From positions 1-7,835 of the forward strand of contig CALKRM010000002.1 of the NCBI GenBank assembly GCA_937989565.1: DNA of 7,835 nt. Reading direction: 5' to 3'. A program made the translations under genes and the position numbers. The notes below the pieces were generated by a model that did no database searches, was not told where the DNA came from, and saw only the letters and a list, made by a program, of their open reading frames with translations. The stretch comes from an uncultured Candidatus Saccharibacteria bacterium (GTDB lineage Bacteria; Patescibacteriota; Saccharimonadia; Saccharimonadales; Saccharimonadaceae). This document shows positions 1 through 5,630 of this stretch, in pieces. Each line of letters begins with the position of its first letter. Within the stretch, counting starts at the first letter, position 1.

Positions 1-570
1 AACGTTATTTTGCAGATTTCTAATGCTTGTGTCGTACGGAATTTTCCATAATTCGCCGTCGATATCCAGGTTTTTCAGAAAATTGTACATTTGTTGTTGA
101 ATGTTTTTTACGTCGGCACTATCTTCGGTCAAAACCTCCAGTTCAATAAATAGTCCTAGTCCAGCAACTTCGTCGATGCAGATCGTATAGTCCTCAGTTT
201 TCGATTCAAGGCGGACTTTATCAACCGTAACGATTTCTTGCCAGCCCAGCGCTGTGAGCATTTGGCGCGCCGCATTTCCGTCATCAACCGCAAATTCATA
301 TTCATCAGACACCAGCTTTGCCTGCCCCTCGACCTTCAGCGTCATCAAGCTCCGCTGCAGCTTACCAGTTTCCGGATTAAGGACGTCGCGCACTCGCATA
401 ATTTTTGAGCCAGGAACAATTGGCGCGTCAACCTGCTCGGGCAATAAAAATACTGTATCAATTTGGCGTTTGCTTGATATTTGCGCAATAAGTTGATCTT
501 TAAGGATAGCGAGAAGCTCGTCGCGTGTTATGTCGTCCGATATCTTAAATTTGGATTCTATTTCGATCAT
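1..570 (-). CDS. CYTH-domain protein (CyaB/ThTPase-like), 3' end cut by window edge
   Basis: At least 190 codons are open from ATG at 570 to the window edge, with no stop seen. The N-terminus carries the family's ExExK signature (E3, E5, K7). Further charged positions expected of the CYTH tunnel follow: RVRD at 59-62, TLKVEG at 77-82, YEF at 91-93, KVRLES at 118-123, and the C-terminal block IDEVAGLGLFIELEV at 132-146. CYTH enzymes bind triphosphorylated substrates with divalent metals; known members are class IV adenylate cyclases, thiamine triphosphatases and inorganic triphosphatases. Sequence alone does not say which reaction this one catalyses. The usual length of 170-200 residues means little is missing. 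The ATG overlaps the hydrolase stop as ATGA, and GAGG lies six bases upstream, so it is very probably translated by coupling to that gene. Family assignment is firm; substrate is unknown. Confidence 0.85.
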   Translation of the reverse strand, partial: MIEIESKFKISDDITRDELLAILKDQLIAQISSKRQIDTVFLLPEQVDAPIVPGSKIMRVRDVLNPETGKLQRSLMTLKVEGQAKLVSDEYEFAVDDGNAARQMLTALGWQEIVTVDKVRLESKTEDYTICIDEVAGLGLFIELEVLTEDSADVKNIQQQMYNFLKNLDIDGELWKIPYDTSIRNLQNNV

Positions 571-1430
571 AAACTTCCTCGTTTGAACTTTGTTATAGGA
601 TGACTCGTTTTTGGTGAATATTTTCCCGCCAAATGCTCTTTCATAATTTCCGACAACTTCTTCGCATATTTGTCAGTTATTTCGTGCCGCTGAGTTGCCA
701 TTGACGTATGAGTGATATTGTTATGATCTTTTGCCAATTTCTTTAGGTTTCTCTCGACAATCAGCGGATCGAGTTTTCCAGACAAAATAGCAATCGGAAG
801 AGTGAGCTTAGCAATGTCATTCATTGTCGTCTGATTGATAATCGCAGTATTCAGGGCGATTAAAAACGACTCGGAGGTAACTTCATCAGCCTTAAATCCA
901 GCGTCAGGCCAAATATTGTGCCGATCAGCGAATTGCAAAAAACGTTTCGAGCTGCGCGGATGGCTATTGAAAAACTCATAAAGCGCACGCAAAATCTTCT
1001 CTGGATGATGATTTTTTTCGTCAACCCTCGGATAATATATCGGCGGACTACACAAAATCAGCGACTTGCTTAATTTCGGATATTGCTTGGCGAGCTCTAC
1101 GGCAGCCAGCGAGCCCATAGAATGACCGATGATAATATCGACGTGATTTATGAATTCCCTGCGCAAAGTGGCGACGATGCTTGCGGCTTGGTCATGGGCG
1201 TTGTAGGATTTCCAATCAGGCTTGGGCGAATTGCCAAATCCCAGCATGTCAATTGCTATAACTCGCGTGTCCTTCGGCAAATATGGCTCCAGCGGCATCC
1301 ATGTTCGCCACGAAGTTCCCAGTCCATGAATAAGTAAGATTGTCGCTTTCGGTTTTTCCGGACGAGAAAAATAATGCACGTTCAATGCATACGGAATCCG
1401 TAACCAGCGATGGATAATCTTGTCCAACAT
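567..1430 (-). CDS. alpha/beta-hydrolase fold protein
   Basis: A 287-residue protein with the full alpha/beta-hydrolase pattern: oxyanion-hole segment LLIHGLG at 32-38, nucleophile elbow GHSMGS at 102-107 (Ser104), acid in GKLDPLI at 218-224 (Asp221), and histidine in QRHEI at 248-252 (His249). The catalytic triad therefore looks intact. A helical cap lies roughly at 135-205. No signal peptide is evident, so it is probably cytoplasmic. Such proteins hydrolyse esters, lactones or C-C bonds, or act as lipases or haloperoxidase-like enzymes; the substrate cannot be read from sequence. The ATG at 1430 has no Shine-Dalgarno sequence, but a TATACT box ends six bases upstream, which suggests a leaderless message or read-through from the ribosomal operon. 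It ends in TGA overlapping the CYTH start. The N-terminal stretch before the first strand (about 30 residues) fits this start. Confidence 0.88.
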   Translation of the reverse strand: MLDKIIHRWLRIPYALNVHYFSRPEKPKATILLIHGLGTSWRTWMPLEPYLPKDTRVIAIDMLGFGNSPKPDWKSYNAHDQAASIVATLRREFINHVDIIIGHSMGSLAAVELAKQYPKLSKSLILCSPPIYYPRVDEKNHHPEKILRALYEFFNSHPRSSKRFLQFADRHNIWPDAGFKADEVTSESFLIALNTAIINQTTMNDIAKLTLPIAILSGKLDPLIVERNLKKLAKDHNNITHTSMATQRHEITDKYAKKLSEIMKEHLAGKYSPKTSHPITKFKRGSL

Positions 1431-1436
1431 ATTTTT

Positions 1437-1442
1437 AGTATA
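1437..1442 (-). promoter_or_regulatory. candidate -10 box for the hydrolase gene (leaderless arrangement)
   Basis: TATACT on the minus strand is followed by AAAAAT and then the ATG at 1430, so transcription would begin at about the A of the start codon. No good -35 is found 16-18 bases upstream (ATGCAG at 17), and that position falls in the loop of the rpsI terminator. The box may be fortuitous; read-through from the operon upstream is the alternative. Confidence 0.4.
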
Positions 1443-1447
1443 CTATG

Positions 1448-1482
1448 AAAATACTCCGCCTGCATGTGAAACGGAGTATTTT
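1448..1482 (-). terminator. hairpin terminator after rpsI
   Basis: Perfect 11-base inverted repeat, arms 1448-1458 and 1472-1482 (AAAATACTCCG and its complement), with a 13-base loop. It begins 18 bases past the rpsI stop. The U-run is only four bases and lies within the stem, paired with the A-run of the other arm, so termination may be partial. Because both ends carry A/U runs it could work in both directions. Confidence 0.8.
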
Positions 1483-1500
1483 GTGATAGCCTTTTCTGTA

Positions 1501-1899
1501 CTAACGCTTAGAGAATTGTTCGCGCTTACGAGCAGAACGAAGACCGTACTTCTTGCGTTCTTTCTCGCGTGGGTCACGTTTCAATAGCTCAGCCTTCTTC
1601 AGAACTGGACGCAGGTCAGCGTGAGCAGCCGTCAAAGCTTTTGCGATGCCAAGCTTGATAGCGTCAACTTGACCAGCTAAGCCGCCACCCTTAACTAGGA
1701 TAGTAACGTCGAATTCTTTTTGCTTGCTGACAATTGCAAGTGGATCGGTTACTTCTGCTAGTAAGGTTTTGTTGCCGTCCAGGTACTCAGCAGCAGGCTT
1801 GCCATTGATTGTAATGGTGCCTTTGCCAGGAAGTAGGCGAACGCTTGCTGAAGCACTCTTGCGTCGTCCTAGGCCGTAGAAATAAGTATCAGCAGCCAT
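1501..1899 (-). CDS. rpsI: 30S ribosomal protein S9
   Basis: A 132-residue S9. The N-terminal YGLGRRKSASASVRL at 8-22 matches the family's GRRK-A-ARV strand, followed by GxG-type loop PGKGTITING. The middle has VKGGGLAGQVDAIKLGIAKAL, and the C-terminus has LLKRDPREKERKKYGLRSAR and ends in SKR. In known ribosomes this C-terminal tail reaches the P-site tRNA anticodon stem, and the final Lys-Arg is nearly universal; both are kept here. It is the last gene of the operon. The start lies one base after the rplM stop, with GAGG ahead of it inside rplM, so translation is likely coupled. TAG stop. Length is normal for the family. Confidence 0.98.
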   Translation of the reverse strand: MAADTYFYGLGRRKSASASVRLLPGKGTITINGKPAAEYLDGNKTLLAEVTDPLAIVSKQKEFDVTILVKGGGLAGQVDAIKLGIAKALTAAHADLRPVLKKAELLKRDPREKERKKYGLRSARKREQFSKR

Positions 1900-1900
1900 A

Positions 1901-2332
1901 TTACTTTACCTCAACTTTCTCTGGTGTTTGTGCTGTGTGAGCGTGGTCGCTGCCAGCAAAAATGCGTAGACGCTTTAGGCGCTCTGCTTGCAATTTATTC
2001 TTTGGCAACATACCCTTAACAGCTTCTTCAATAATTCGCTCTGGGTGGCGTTCGCGCATTTCTTTGAATTGCGTTTCCTTAATTCCACCTGGGAAACCAC
2101 TGTGGCGATAGTAATACTTATCAGTTTCCTTGTATCCAGTAACGACTGTCTGCGCAGCATTGATAACAACTACGTAGTCGCCACCGTCGATATGAGGAGT
2201 GTAAGTTGGCTTGTATTTACCAGTCAAATGCTTGGCAATTTCTGTAGCCAAACGTCCAAGTGGTAATTCGCTAGCGTCAAACAATACCCAACGGCGAGAA
2301 ACTTCAGATGGTTTTTGTGAATAAGTCTTCAT
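1901..2332 (-). CDS. rplM: 50S ribosomal protein L13
   Basis: A 143-residue L13, close to the usual 142-147. Diagnostic segments are RRWVLFDASELPLGRLATEIA at the N-terminus, the TGKYKPTYTPHIDGGDYVVV block at 38-57, YYRHSGFPGG at 74-83, and VKGMLPKNKL at 106-114. The last of these is the family's GMLPK signature. L13 binds 23S rRNA early in 50S assembly. The frame is open for 41 more codons upstream, but that part lies entirely over rplQ in another frame and has no family similarity. The ATG at 2332 is preceded by GGAAGG and aligns with normal L13 starts. It is one base from the rplQ stop. The rplM-rpsI pair is conserved widely in bacteria and here is joined to the alpha operon. Confidence 0.97.
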   Translation of the reverse strand: MKTYSQKPSEVSRRWVLFDASELPLGRLATEIAKHLTGKYKPTYTPHIDGGDYVVVINAAQTVVTGYKETDKYYYRHSGFPGGIKETQFKEMRERHPERIIEEAVKGMLPKNKLQAERLKRLRIFAGSDHAHTAQTPEKVEVK

Positions 2333-2333
2333 C

Positions 2334-2720
2334 TTATTTTCCTTCCTTTGGCATTGGTTTAATATCGTCGACAAACTCGATGATCGCCATTTGAGCGCCG
2401 TCACCGACTCGCAAACGTGTTCGTTCAACGCGAACGTGTCCGCTGGTTCGACCACTTAGCTGTGGCGCGATTTCATCAACTAGTTTGTAAGCAGCGGCGC
2501 GTGTGCTTAATGCTGCAATCACCTGACGTCGGCTTGCTAGGTCGCCCTTTTTAGCCTTGGTGATGATTTTTTCAATGTGACGCTTTAGTTCCTTAGCCTT
2601 TGGCAAGGTGGTCTCGATTTTTCCGTACTCAACCAAGCTGGTAGCCAGACCTTTGAGTAGGGCTCGTCGCTGATCACGCTCGCGGCCGAACTTGCGCCCT
2701 TGATATCCGTGTCTATGCAT
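2334..2720 (-). CDS. rplQ: 50S ribosomal protein L17
   Basis: A 128-residue L17. The N-terminus MHRHGYQGRKFGRERDQRRA is the family signature, followed by LLKGLATSLVEYGKIETTLPKAKEL at 22-46 and the C-terminal RTSGHVRVERTRLRVGDGAQMAIIEFVD. L17 sits near the peptide exit tunnel in 50S subunits. It follows rpoA by two bases, the standard rpoA-rplQ coupling in bacteria, and ends one base before rplM. No lineage-specific extension of the kind seen in some phyla is present. TAA stop. Confidence 0.98.
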   Translation of the reverse strand: MHRHGYQGRKFGRERDQRRALLKGLATSLVEYGKIETTLPKAKELKRHIEKIITKAKKGDLASRRQVIAALSTRAAAYKLVDEIAPQLSGRTSGHVRVERTRLRVGDGAQMAIIEFVDDIKPMPKEGK

Positions 2721-2722
2721 AG

Positions 2723-3646
2723 TTAAAACTCCAACTCCGCCATCTTGTCACGTACTTCGTCTAGTGCCTTTGAACCGAAACCTTTCAATTCTCGCAAATC
2801 TTGCTCAGTCAAAGTTACCAAATCGCGAATAGTGCGGATTTCATTGTTAATTAGCGCGTTTGTCGTGCGGGCGCTTAAGTTTAGCTCTTCGATTGGCATT
2901 GCTAGCTCTGACTCTTCGTCTTCCTTAGCTGCACCAAGTGCTGGCGCGCCAGTTACCATCGTATTGCCAGCCAAAGCTGTGTATTGGTTAACAAGAATCG
3001 CTGCTGCTTCTTCGAACGCCTCACGAGGTGTGATTGTGCCGTTAGTTTCAACAGTGATTGCCAATTTGTCCAAGTTTGTCTCCTGTCCAACACGAGTTGA
3101 GTCGACTTTGTAGCGAACGCGTAGAACTGGTGAGTACATTGCGTCGATAGCAATCATATCGCTGTGCAAACGCTTTTCGCTTGACTCTTCAATTGTCTGA
3201 TAACCGCAACCTGCCTCAACTACCAAATCCATAACCAAATGCTTGTTTGGGTCGTCGATTGTAGCAATTACTTGCTCTGGGTTAACAACTTCAACGTCAG
3301 CATTAGTTTTAATGTCAGCAGCAGTTACTTCGCCAGCGCCAGATTTCTCAATGCGTAGCTCAACTGGATCGTCGGTAAATACGCGTAGGTGAACGTTTTT
3401 CAAGTTCAACATAATGTCGACGACATCTTCTTTGATGCCTTCAACAGTAGTAAACTCGTGAGTTGCGCCCTCAATCCTGAAAGCTACAACCGCGCCACCG
3501 CGAACGCTTGACAATAGAACGCGTCGCAATGAGTTACCAAGAGTATTACCGTAGCCTGGGTGAAGTGGCTCGATTAGAAAAGTAGCACTGGTTTCTGAAA
3601 TATCATCAACGCTCGCGAGTGCTGGATTGTAAATTGCTTTTGCCAT
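2723..3646 (-). CDS. rpoA: DNA-directed RNA polymerase subunit alpha
   Basis: A 307-residue alpha subunit, slightly shorter than E. coli's 329. The N-terminal dimerisation domain (about 1-230) has the hallmark HPGYGNTLGNSLRRVLLSS at 29-47 and VEGIKEDVVDIMLNLKNV at 68-85. A variable linker rich in Ala and Glu (about 231-248) leads to the C-terminal domain at about 250-307. In that domain the residues that in E. coli contact DNA UP elements are kept: SARTTN gives R260 and N263 (E. coli R265 and N268), and FGSKAL gives G291 and K293 (E. coli G296 and K298). UP-element and activator contacts are thus probably retained. The start has GGGAAG upstream; the gap to rpsD is 21 bases. Fourth from the 3' end of the operon. 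Confidence 0.98.
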   Translation of the reverse strand: MAKAIYNPALASVDDISETSATFLIEPLHPGYGNTLGNSLRRVLLSSVRGGAVVAFRIEGATHEFTTVEGIKEDVVDIMLNLKNVHLRVFTDDPVELRIEKSGAGEVTAADIKTNADVEVVNPEQVIATIDDPNKHLVMDLVVEAGCGYQTIEESSEKRLHSDMIAIDAMYSPVLRVRYKVDSTRVGQETNLDKLAITVETNGTITPREAFEEAAAILVNQYTALAGNTMVTGAPALGAAKEDEESELAMPIEELNLSARTTNALINNEIRTIRDLVTLTEQDLRELKGFGSKALDEVRDKMAELEF

Positions 3647-3667
3647 AATTCTTCCCTAACCCTTCTT

Positions 3668-4288
3668 TTATCGTGAGTAATACTCAACAATTAATTGCTC
3701 GTTGATGTCAGCTTCTGCTTCCTCGCGCTTTGGCAAACCAGTTACTTCAATCTTCAGCTTCTTGCTATCAGCTTTTAGCCAGCTTAGTGGGCCTTGGACT
3801 GAATTGTTGATTACATCGTCAATTCGCGTAAAGTACTCTGATTTGGTACTCTTTGGACGAACCGTGATGACATCACCAGCTTTAACACGAATCGATGGAA
3901 TATCGACGCGTCGGCCGTTCAATTCAAAGTGTCCGTGGCTAACTAGTTGACGAGCTGCGCGACGTGATACGGCAAATCCAGAACGATAAACAACGTTATC
4001 CAAACGGCGCTCTAATAGCTTCAACAAGTTTTCGCCCGCCAAACCTTCTTGGGCGCGTGTTGCTTCTTTCATTAAGCGAGCAAACTGCTTCTCAACTAGA
4101 CCGTACAGGCGACGAACCTTCTGTTTTTCACGAAGCTGTGTAGCGTATAGGCTTGGCTTATTCTGACGACCATGTGCGTGTTGACCTGGAATGCCAGATT
4201 TTTTCGCCAAAATTTTATGTGCTTTTGGATGAAGCGCATAACCTTCACGGCGGCTTTGCTTGACAATTGGTGAATTATCTCGTGCCAT
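3668..4288 (-). CDS. rpsD: 30S ribosomal protein S4 (cysteine-free form)
   Basis: A 206-residue S4 of usual length. The N-terminal region (1-45) includes REGYAL, GIPGQHAHGR and then the highly conserved QLREKQKVRRLYGLVEKQF at 51-69. The RNA-binding S4 domain spans about 95-158 (RRLDNVVYRSGFAVSRRAAR, LVSHGHFELNGRRVDIPS). It ends ADINEQLIVEYYSR, as in other bacteria. S4 nucleates 30S assembly on 16S rRNA and in several bacteria represses its own operon. The four zinc-binding cysteines of C-plus S4 proteins are absent, so this is the zinc-independent form. It is placed between rpsK and rpoA, as in proteobacteria and unlike Bacillus, where rpsD lies elsewhere. GGAGGG precedes the ATG, inside the end of rpsK; the gap is two bases. 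Confidence 0.98.
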   Translation of the reverse strand: MARDNSPIVKQSRREGYALHPKAHKILAKKSGIPGQHAHGRQNKPSLYATQLREKQKVRRLYGLVEKQFARLMKEATRAQEGLAGENLLKLLERRLDNVVYRSGFAVSRRAARQLVSHGHFELNGRRVDIPSIRVKAGDVITVRPKSTKSEYFTRIDDVINNSVQGPLSWLKADSKKLKIEVTGLPKREEAEADINEQLIVEYYSR

Positions 4289-4290
4289 AA

Positions 4291-4680
4291 TTATGCCCTC
4301 CGTGCCTTTCGTGGACGAACACCACCGTGAGGCACGCCGGTTACGTCCTTAATGCTTTCTACTGAGATGTCGAAGGCGCTGACCGCACGAATAGCGGCGT
4401 CACGTCCCAAACCGACACCCTTCACGAAAACGTCAACAGATTTCAAGCCGTATTGAGTTTTCGCAGCTTCAGCAGCTTTTTCAGCAGCAACCTGTGAAGC
4501 ATAGGCTGTACCTTTTTTGCTTCCACGGAAACCACATGCACCAGCTGATGAAGCGGTTAGTACGTTACCCTTCTTGTCGGAGAAAGTAACGATAGTATTG
4601 TTAAATGTTGCCTGAATGTGCAGCTGACCAGCTGGGACTGATCGGCGCTGCTTCTTCTTGGTAGATTTTGCGTCTGCCAT
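4291..4680 (-). CDS. rpsK: 30S ribosomal protein S11
   Basis: A 129-residue S11. After a basic N-terminus come GQLHIQATFNNTIVTFSDKKG at 18-38, a glycine-rich ASSAGACGFRGSKKGTAYA block at 43-61, AAEKAAEAAKTQYGLKSVDV, and VKGVGLGRDAAIRAV. S11 forms part of the 30S platform and contacts mRNA in the exit channel. The C-terminus reads VPHGGVRPRKARRA, where most bacteria have a PHNGCRPPK motif. The Asn at position 119 that E. coli S11 carries as isoaspartate is replaced here by Gly (codons CAC GGT GGT). AAAGGA upstream serves as ribosome binding site; the gap to rpsM is 13-15 bases. Confidence 0.98.
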   Translation of the reverse strand: MADAKSTKKKQRRSVPAGQLHIQATFNNTIVTFSDKKGNVLTASSAGACGFRGSKKGTAYASQVAAEKAAEAAKTQYGLKSVDVFVKGVGLGRDAAIRAVSAFDISVESIKDVTGVPHGGVRPRKARRA

Positions 4681-4695
4681 TTCTTAGTCCTTTCT

Positions 4696-5082
4696 TTAGG
4701 TCTTACTTGCTGCTTTTGGTTGTGTACCGCCCACGGCGATGGCGCGACCCTTGCGAGTTCGTGCATTCGTACGAGTCCGCTGTCCGCGTGTTGGCAGTCC
4801 TGCTTTGTGGCGAAGACCGCGATAGGCGTTGATATCCTTCAAGCGCTTAATATTATTTGCCACCAAGCGCTGGAGATCACCTTCGACGGTGTATTCGCTG
4901 TCAATAATTTCGCGAATCTTGTTTTCTTCAGCCTCGGTGAGATCTTTCACCCGAGTGGTCGGCTCAATTTTAGCCGCCGCAAGGATGCTCGAAGCGTGCT
5001 TTGGCCCAATACCGTAAATATAGGTGAGCGCAATTTGCACCTGCTTCTCTGTTGGGATAACTACCCCAGCAATTCGAGCCAT
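4696..5082 (-). CDS. rpsM: 30S ribosomal protein S13
   Basis: A 128-residue S13. It begins MARIAGVVIPTEKQVQIALT followed by YIYGIGPKHA, and contains the helix-two-turn-helix region (about 12-60). The basic C-terminal tail RGLRHKAGLPTRGQRTRTNA (about 94-113) with RTRKGRA after it is diagnostic. S13 sits at the head of the 30S subunit, contacts P-site tRNA and forms bridges with the 50S subunit. Family length is about 118-125, so only a few residues (Pro/Ala/Ser/Lys) are added at the C-terminus. It starts two bases after the rpmJ stop, with its ribosome binding site inside the rpmJ tail. TAA stop. Confidence 0.98.
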   Translation of the reverse strand: MARIAGVVIPTEKQVQIALTYIYGIGPKHASSILAAAKIEPTTRVKDLTEAEENKIREIIDSEYTVEGDLQRLVANNIKRLKDINAYRGLRHKAGLPTRGQRTRTNARTRKGRAIAVGGTQPKAASKT

Positions 5083-5084
5083 GC

Positions 5085-5225
5085 TTAACCCTGCCTTTGC
5101 TTGTTCTTAGGTTTTTTCTTGTTGATGATACGTAGTCTAGCTATACGCTTGCCTTTTTTACGGCCAACGCGGCGAACTAACTTATCATCGGGACTGATTT
5201 TTTTCACACTTGCACGAACTTTCAT
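5085..5225 (-). CDS. rpmJ: 50S ribosomal protein L36, zinc-free and elongated
   Basis: A 46-codon gene read directly from the sequence; too small for ordinary ORF cut-offs. It begins MKVRASVKKI and ends KNKQRQG, the two conserved ends of L36, and 20 of 46 residues are Lys or Arg. Usual L36 is 37-38 residues and binds zinc through three Cys and one His. Here the Cys-x-x-Cys site is SPDD at 11-14 and no cysteine or histidine occurs at all, so no zinc can be held. About eight extra residues lie in the middle (around VGRKKGKRIARLRII, 20-34). It sits between infA and rpsM as in many bacteria and is two bases from rpsM. The nearest ribosome binding site, GGGAG, is an unusually long 13 bases from the ATG. 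Confidence 0.93.
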   Translation of the reverse strand: MKVRASVKKISPDDKLVRRVGRKKGKRIARLRIINKKKPKNKQRQG

Positions 5226-5235
5226 AAAGTGTTTA

Positions 5236-5264
5236 AATCTCCCTTCCCGAGTAAACCCGAGATT
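5236..5264 (-). promoter_or_regulatory. hairpin in the infA-rpmJ gap holding the rpmJ ribosome binding site
   Basis: On the minus strand AATCTC (5264-5259) can pair with GAGATT (5241-5236) around a 17-base loop. The 3' arm takes in part of the GGGAG that is the only Shine-Dalgarno candidate for rpmJ. The loop repeats CTCGGG twice (with the stem edge). The pairing is short, so this is only a possible translational control element. A TATAAT at 5267-5262 just upstream lacks a -35 and may be chance. Confidence 0.35.
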
Positions 5265-5279
5265 ATAGTTAATATTTGA

Positions 5280-5525
5280 CTACCGACTCTGTTGAGGTCG
5301 ATCGTCACGTAGGCGGAAGCTGATTCGTCCCTTTGTAAGATCGTAAGGGGTCATCTCAACCTCAACCTTATCACCAGGCACCAGACGAATATAATGCTTA
5401 CGCATTCGTCCTGAAATGTGCGCGATGATACTATGACCATTCTCCAGTTCCACCTTAAATTGAGTATTAGGCAGTGCTTCCACTACCTTTCCTACCATTT
5501 TGATGACTTCCTTTTGACTCGCCAT
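5280..5525 (-). CDS. infA: translation initiation factor IF-1
   Basis: An 81-residue IF-1 made of one S1/OB-fold domain. It shows VGKVVEALPNTQFKVELENG at 11-30, then HISGRMRKHYIRLVPGDKV and the signature EMTPYDLTKGRISFR at 57-71. IF-1 occupies the A site of the 30S subunit during initiation. The usual length is about 72 residues; here the C-terminus is extended by a polar tail of about nine residues (RDDRPQQSR). It is the first gene of the long ribosomal operon. The ATG at 5525 has no Shine-Dalgarno sequence and the predicted transcript starts only about nine bases upstream, so initiation is nearly leaderless. TAG stop, then 54 bases to rpmJ. Confidence 0.97.
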   Translation of the reverse strand: MASQKEVIKMVGKVVEALPNTQFKVELENGHSIIAHISGRMRKHYIRLVPGDKVEVEMTPYDLTKGRISFRLRDDRPQQSR

Positions 5526-5540
5526 AAGTTACAGTTGTCA

Positions 5541-5569
5541 ATTATACAGTACTAAACACAGTTTGACAA
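5541..5569 (-). promoter_or_regulatory. promoter of the infA-rpsI operon
   Basis: On the minus strand TTGTCA (5569-5564), a 17-base spacer, and TATAAT (5546-5541). This differs from the sigma-70 consensus at one base. Expected transcription start is about 5534, leaving a 5' leader of about nine bases before the infA ATG. It is the strongest promoter-like sequence in the window, as fits a ribosomal operon. Confidence 0.8.
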
Positions 5570-5591
5570 GGGTTTTCGCCGTAAATTTAAG

Positions 5592-5600
5592 TGCTATAAT
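5592..5600 (+). promoter_or_regulatory. extended -10 promoter of the plus-strand membrane protein gene
   Basis: TGCTATAAT is a perfect extended -10 (TGnTATAAT). The -35 region at 17 bases spacing (5572-5577) reads GTTTTC and is weak, which is typical of extended -10 promoters. Start is expected near 5607. AAGGA at 5621-5625, five bases before the ATG, is the ribosome binding site. The promoter is back-to-back with that of infA. Confidence 0.7.
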
Positions 5601-5630
5601 TGTGTTGTCAAATTTAACATAAGGATTTTT

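Larger units (their letters stand above)
5535..5611. repeat. three TTGTCAA heptamers in the divergent promoter region
   Basis: TTGTCAA occurs on the plus strand at 5535-5541 and 5605-5611 and inverted (TTGACAA) at 5563-5569. The middle copy contains the infA -35. The outer two each lie just downstream of one -10 box, near the predicted start sites. This looks like a possible operator set serving both promoters, but no regulator is identified. Confidence 0.5.

Noticed and set aside
254..496. Plus-strand open frame of 80 codons
   Set aside because: It is antisense to the CYTH gene, which has clear family motifs.
2333..2455. Upstream extension of the rplM frame by 41 codons
   Set aside because: It lies wholly over rplQ in another frame, has no L13 similarity, and a proper ribosome binding site precedes the ATG at 2332.
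2745..3113. Plus-strand open frame of 122 codons
   Set aside because: Antisense to rpoA, serine-rich low-complexity translation typical of a shadow frame.
5262..5267. TATAAT on the minus strand between infA and rpmJ as an internal promoter
   Set aside because: No -35 at 16-18 bases and no TGn extension; kept only as a remark.
5563..5600. TTGACA (5563-5568) as the -35 for the plus-strand TATAAT
   Set aside because: The spacing is 26 bases, too long for a sigma-70 promoter; the TGn extension explains the promoter better.
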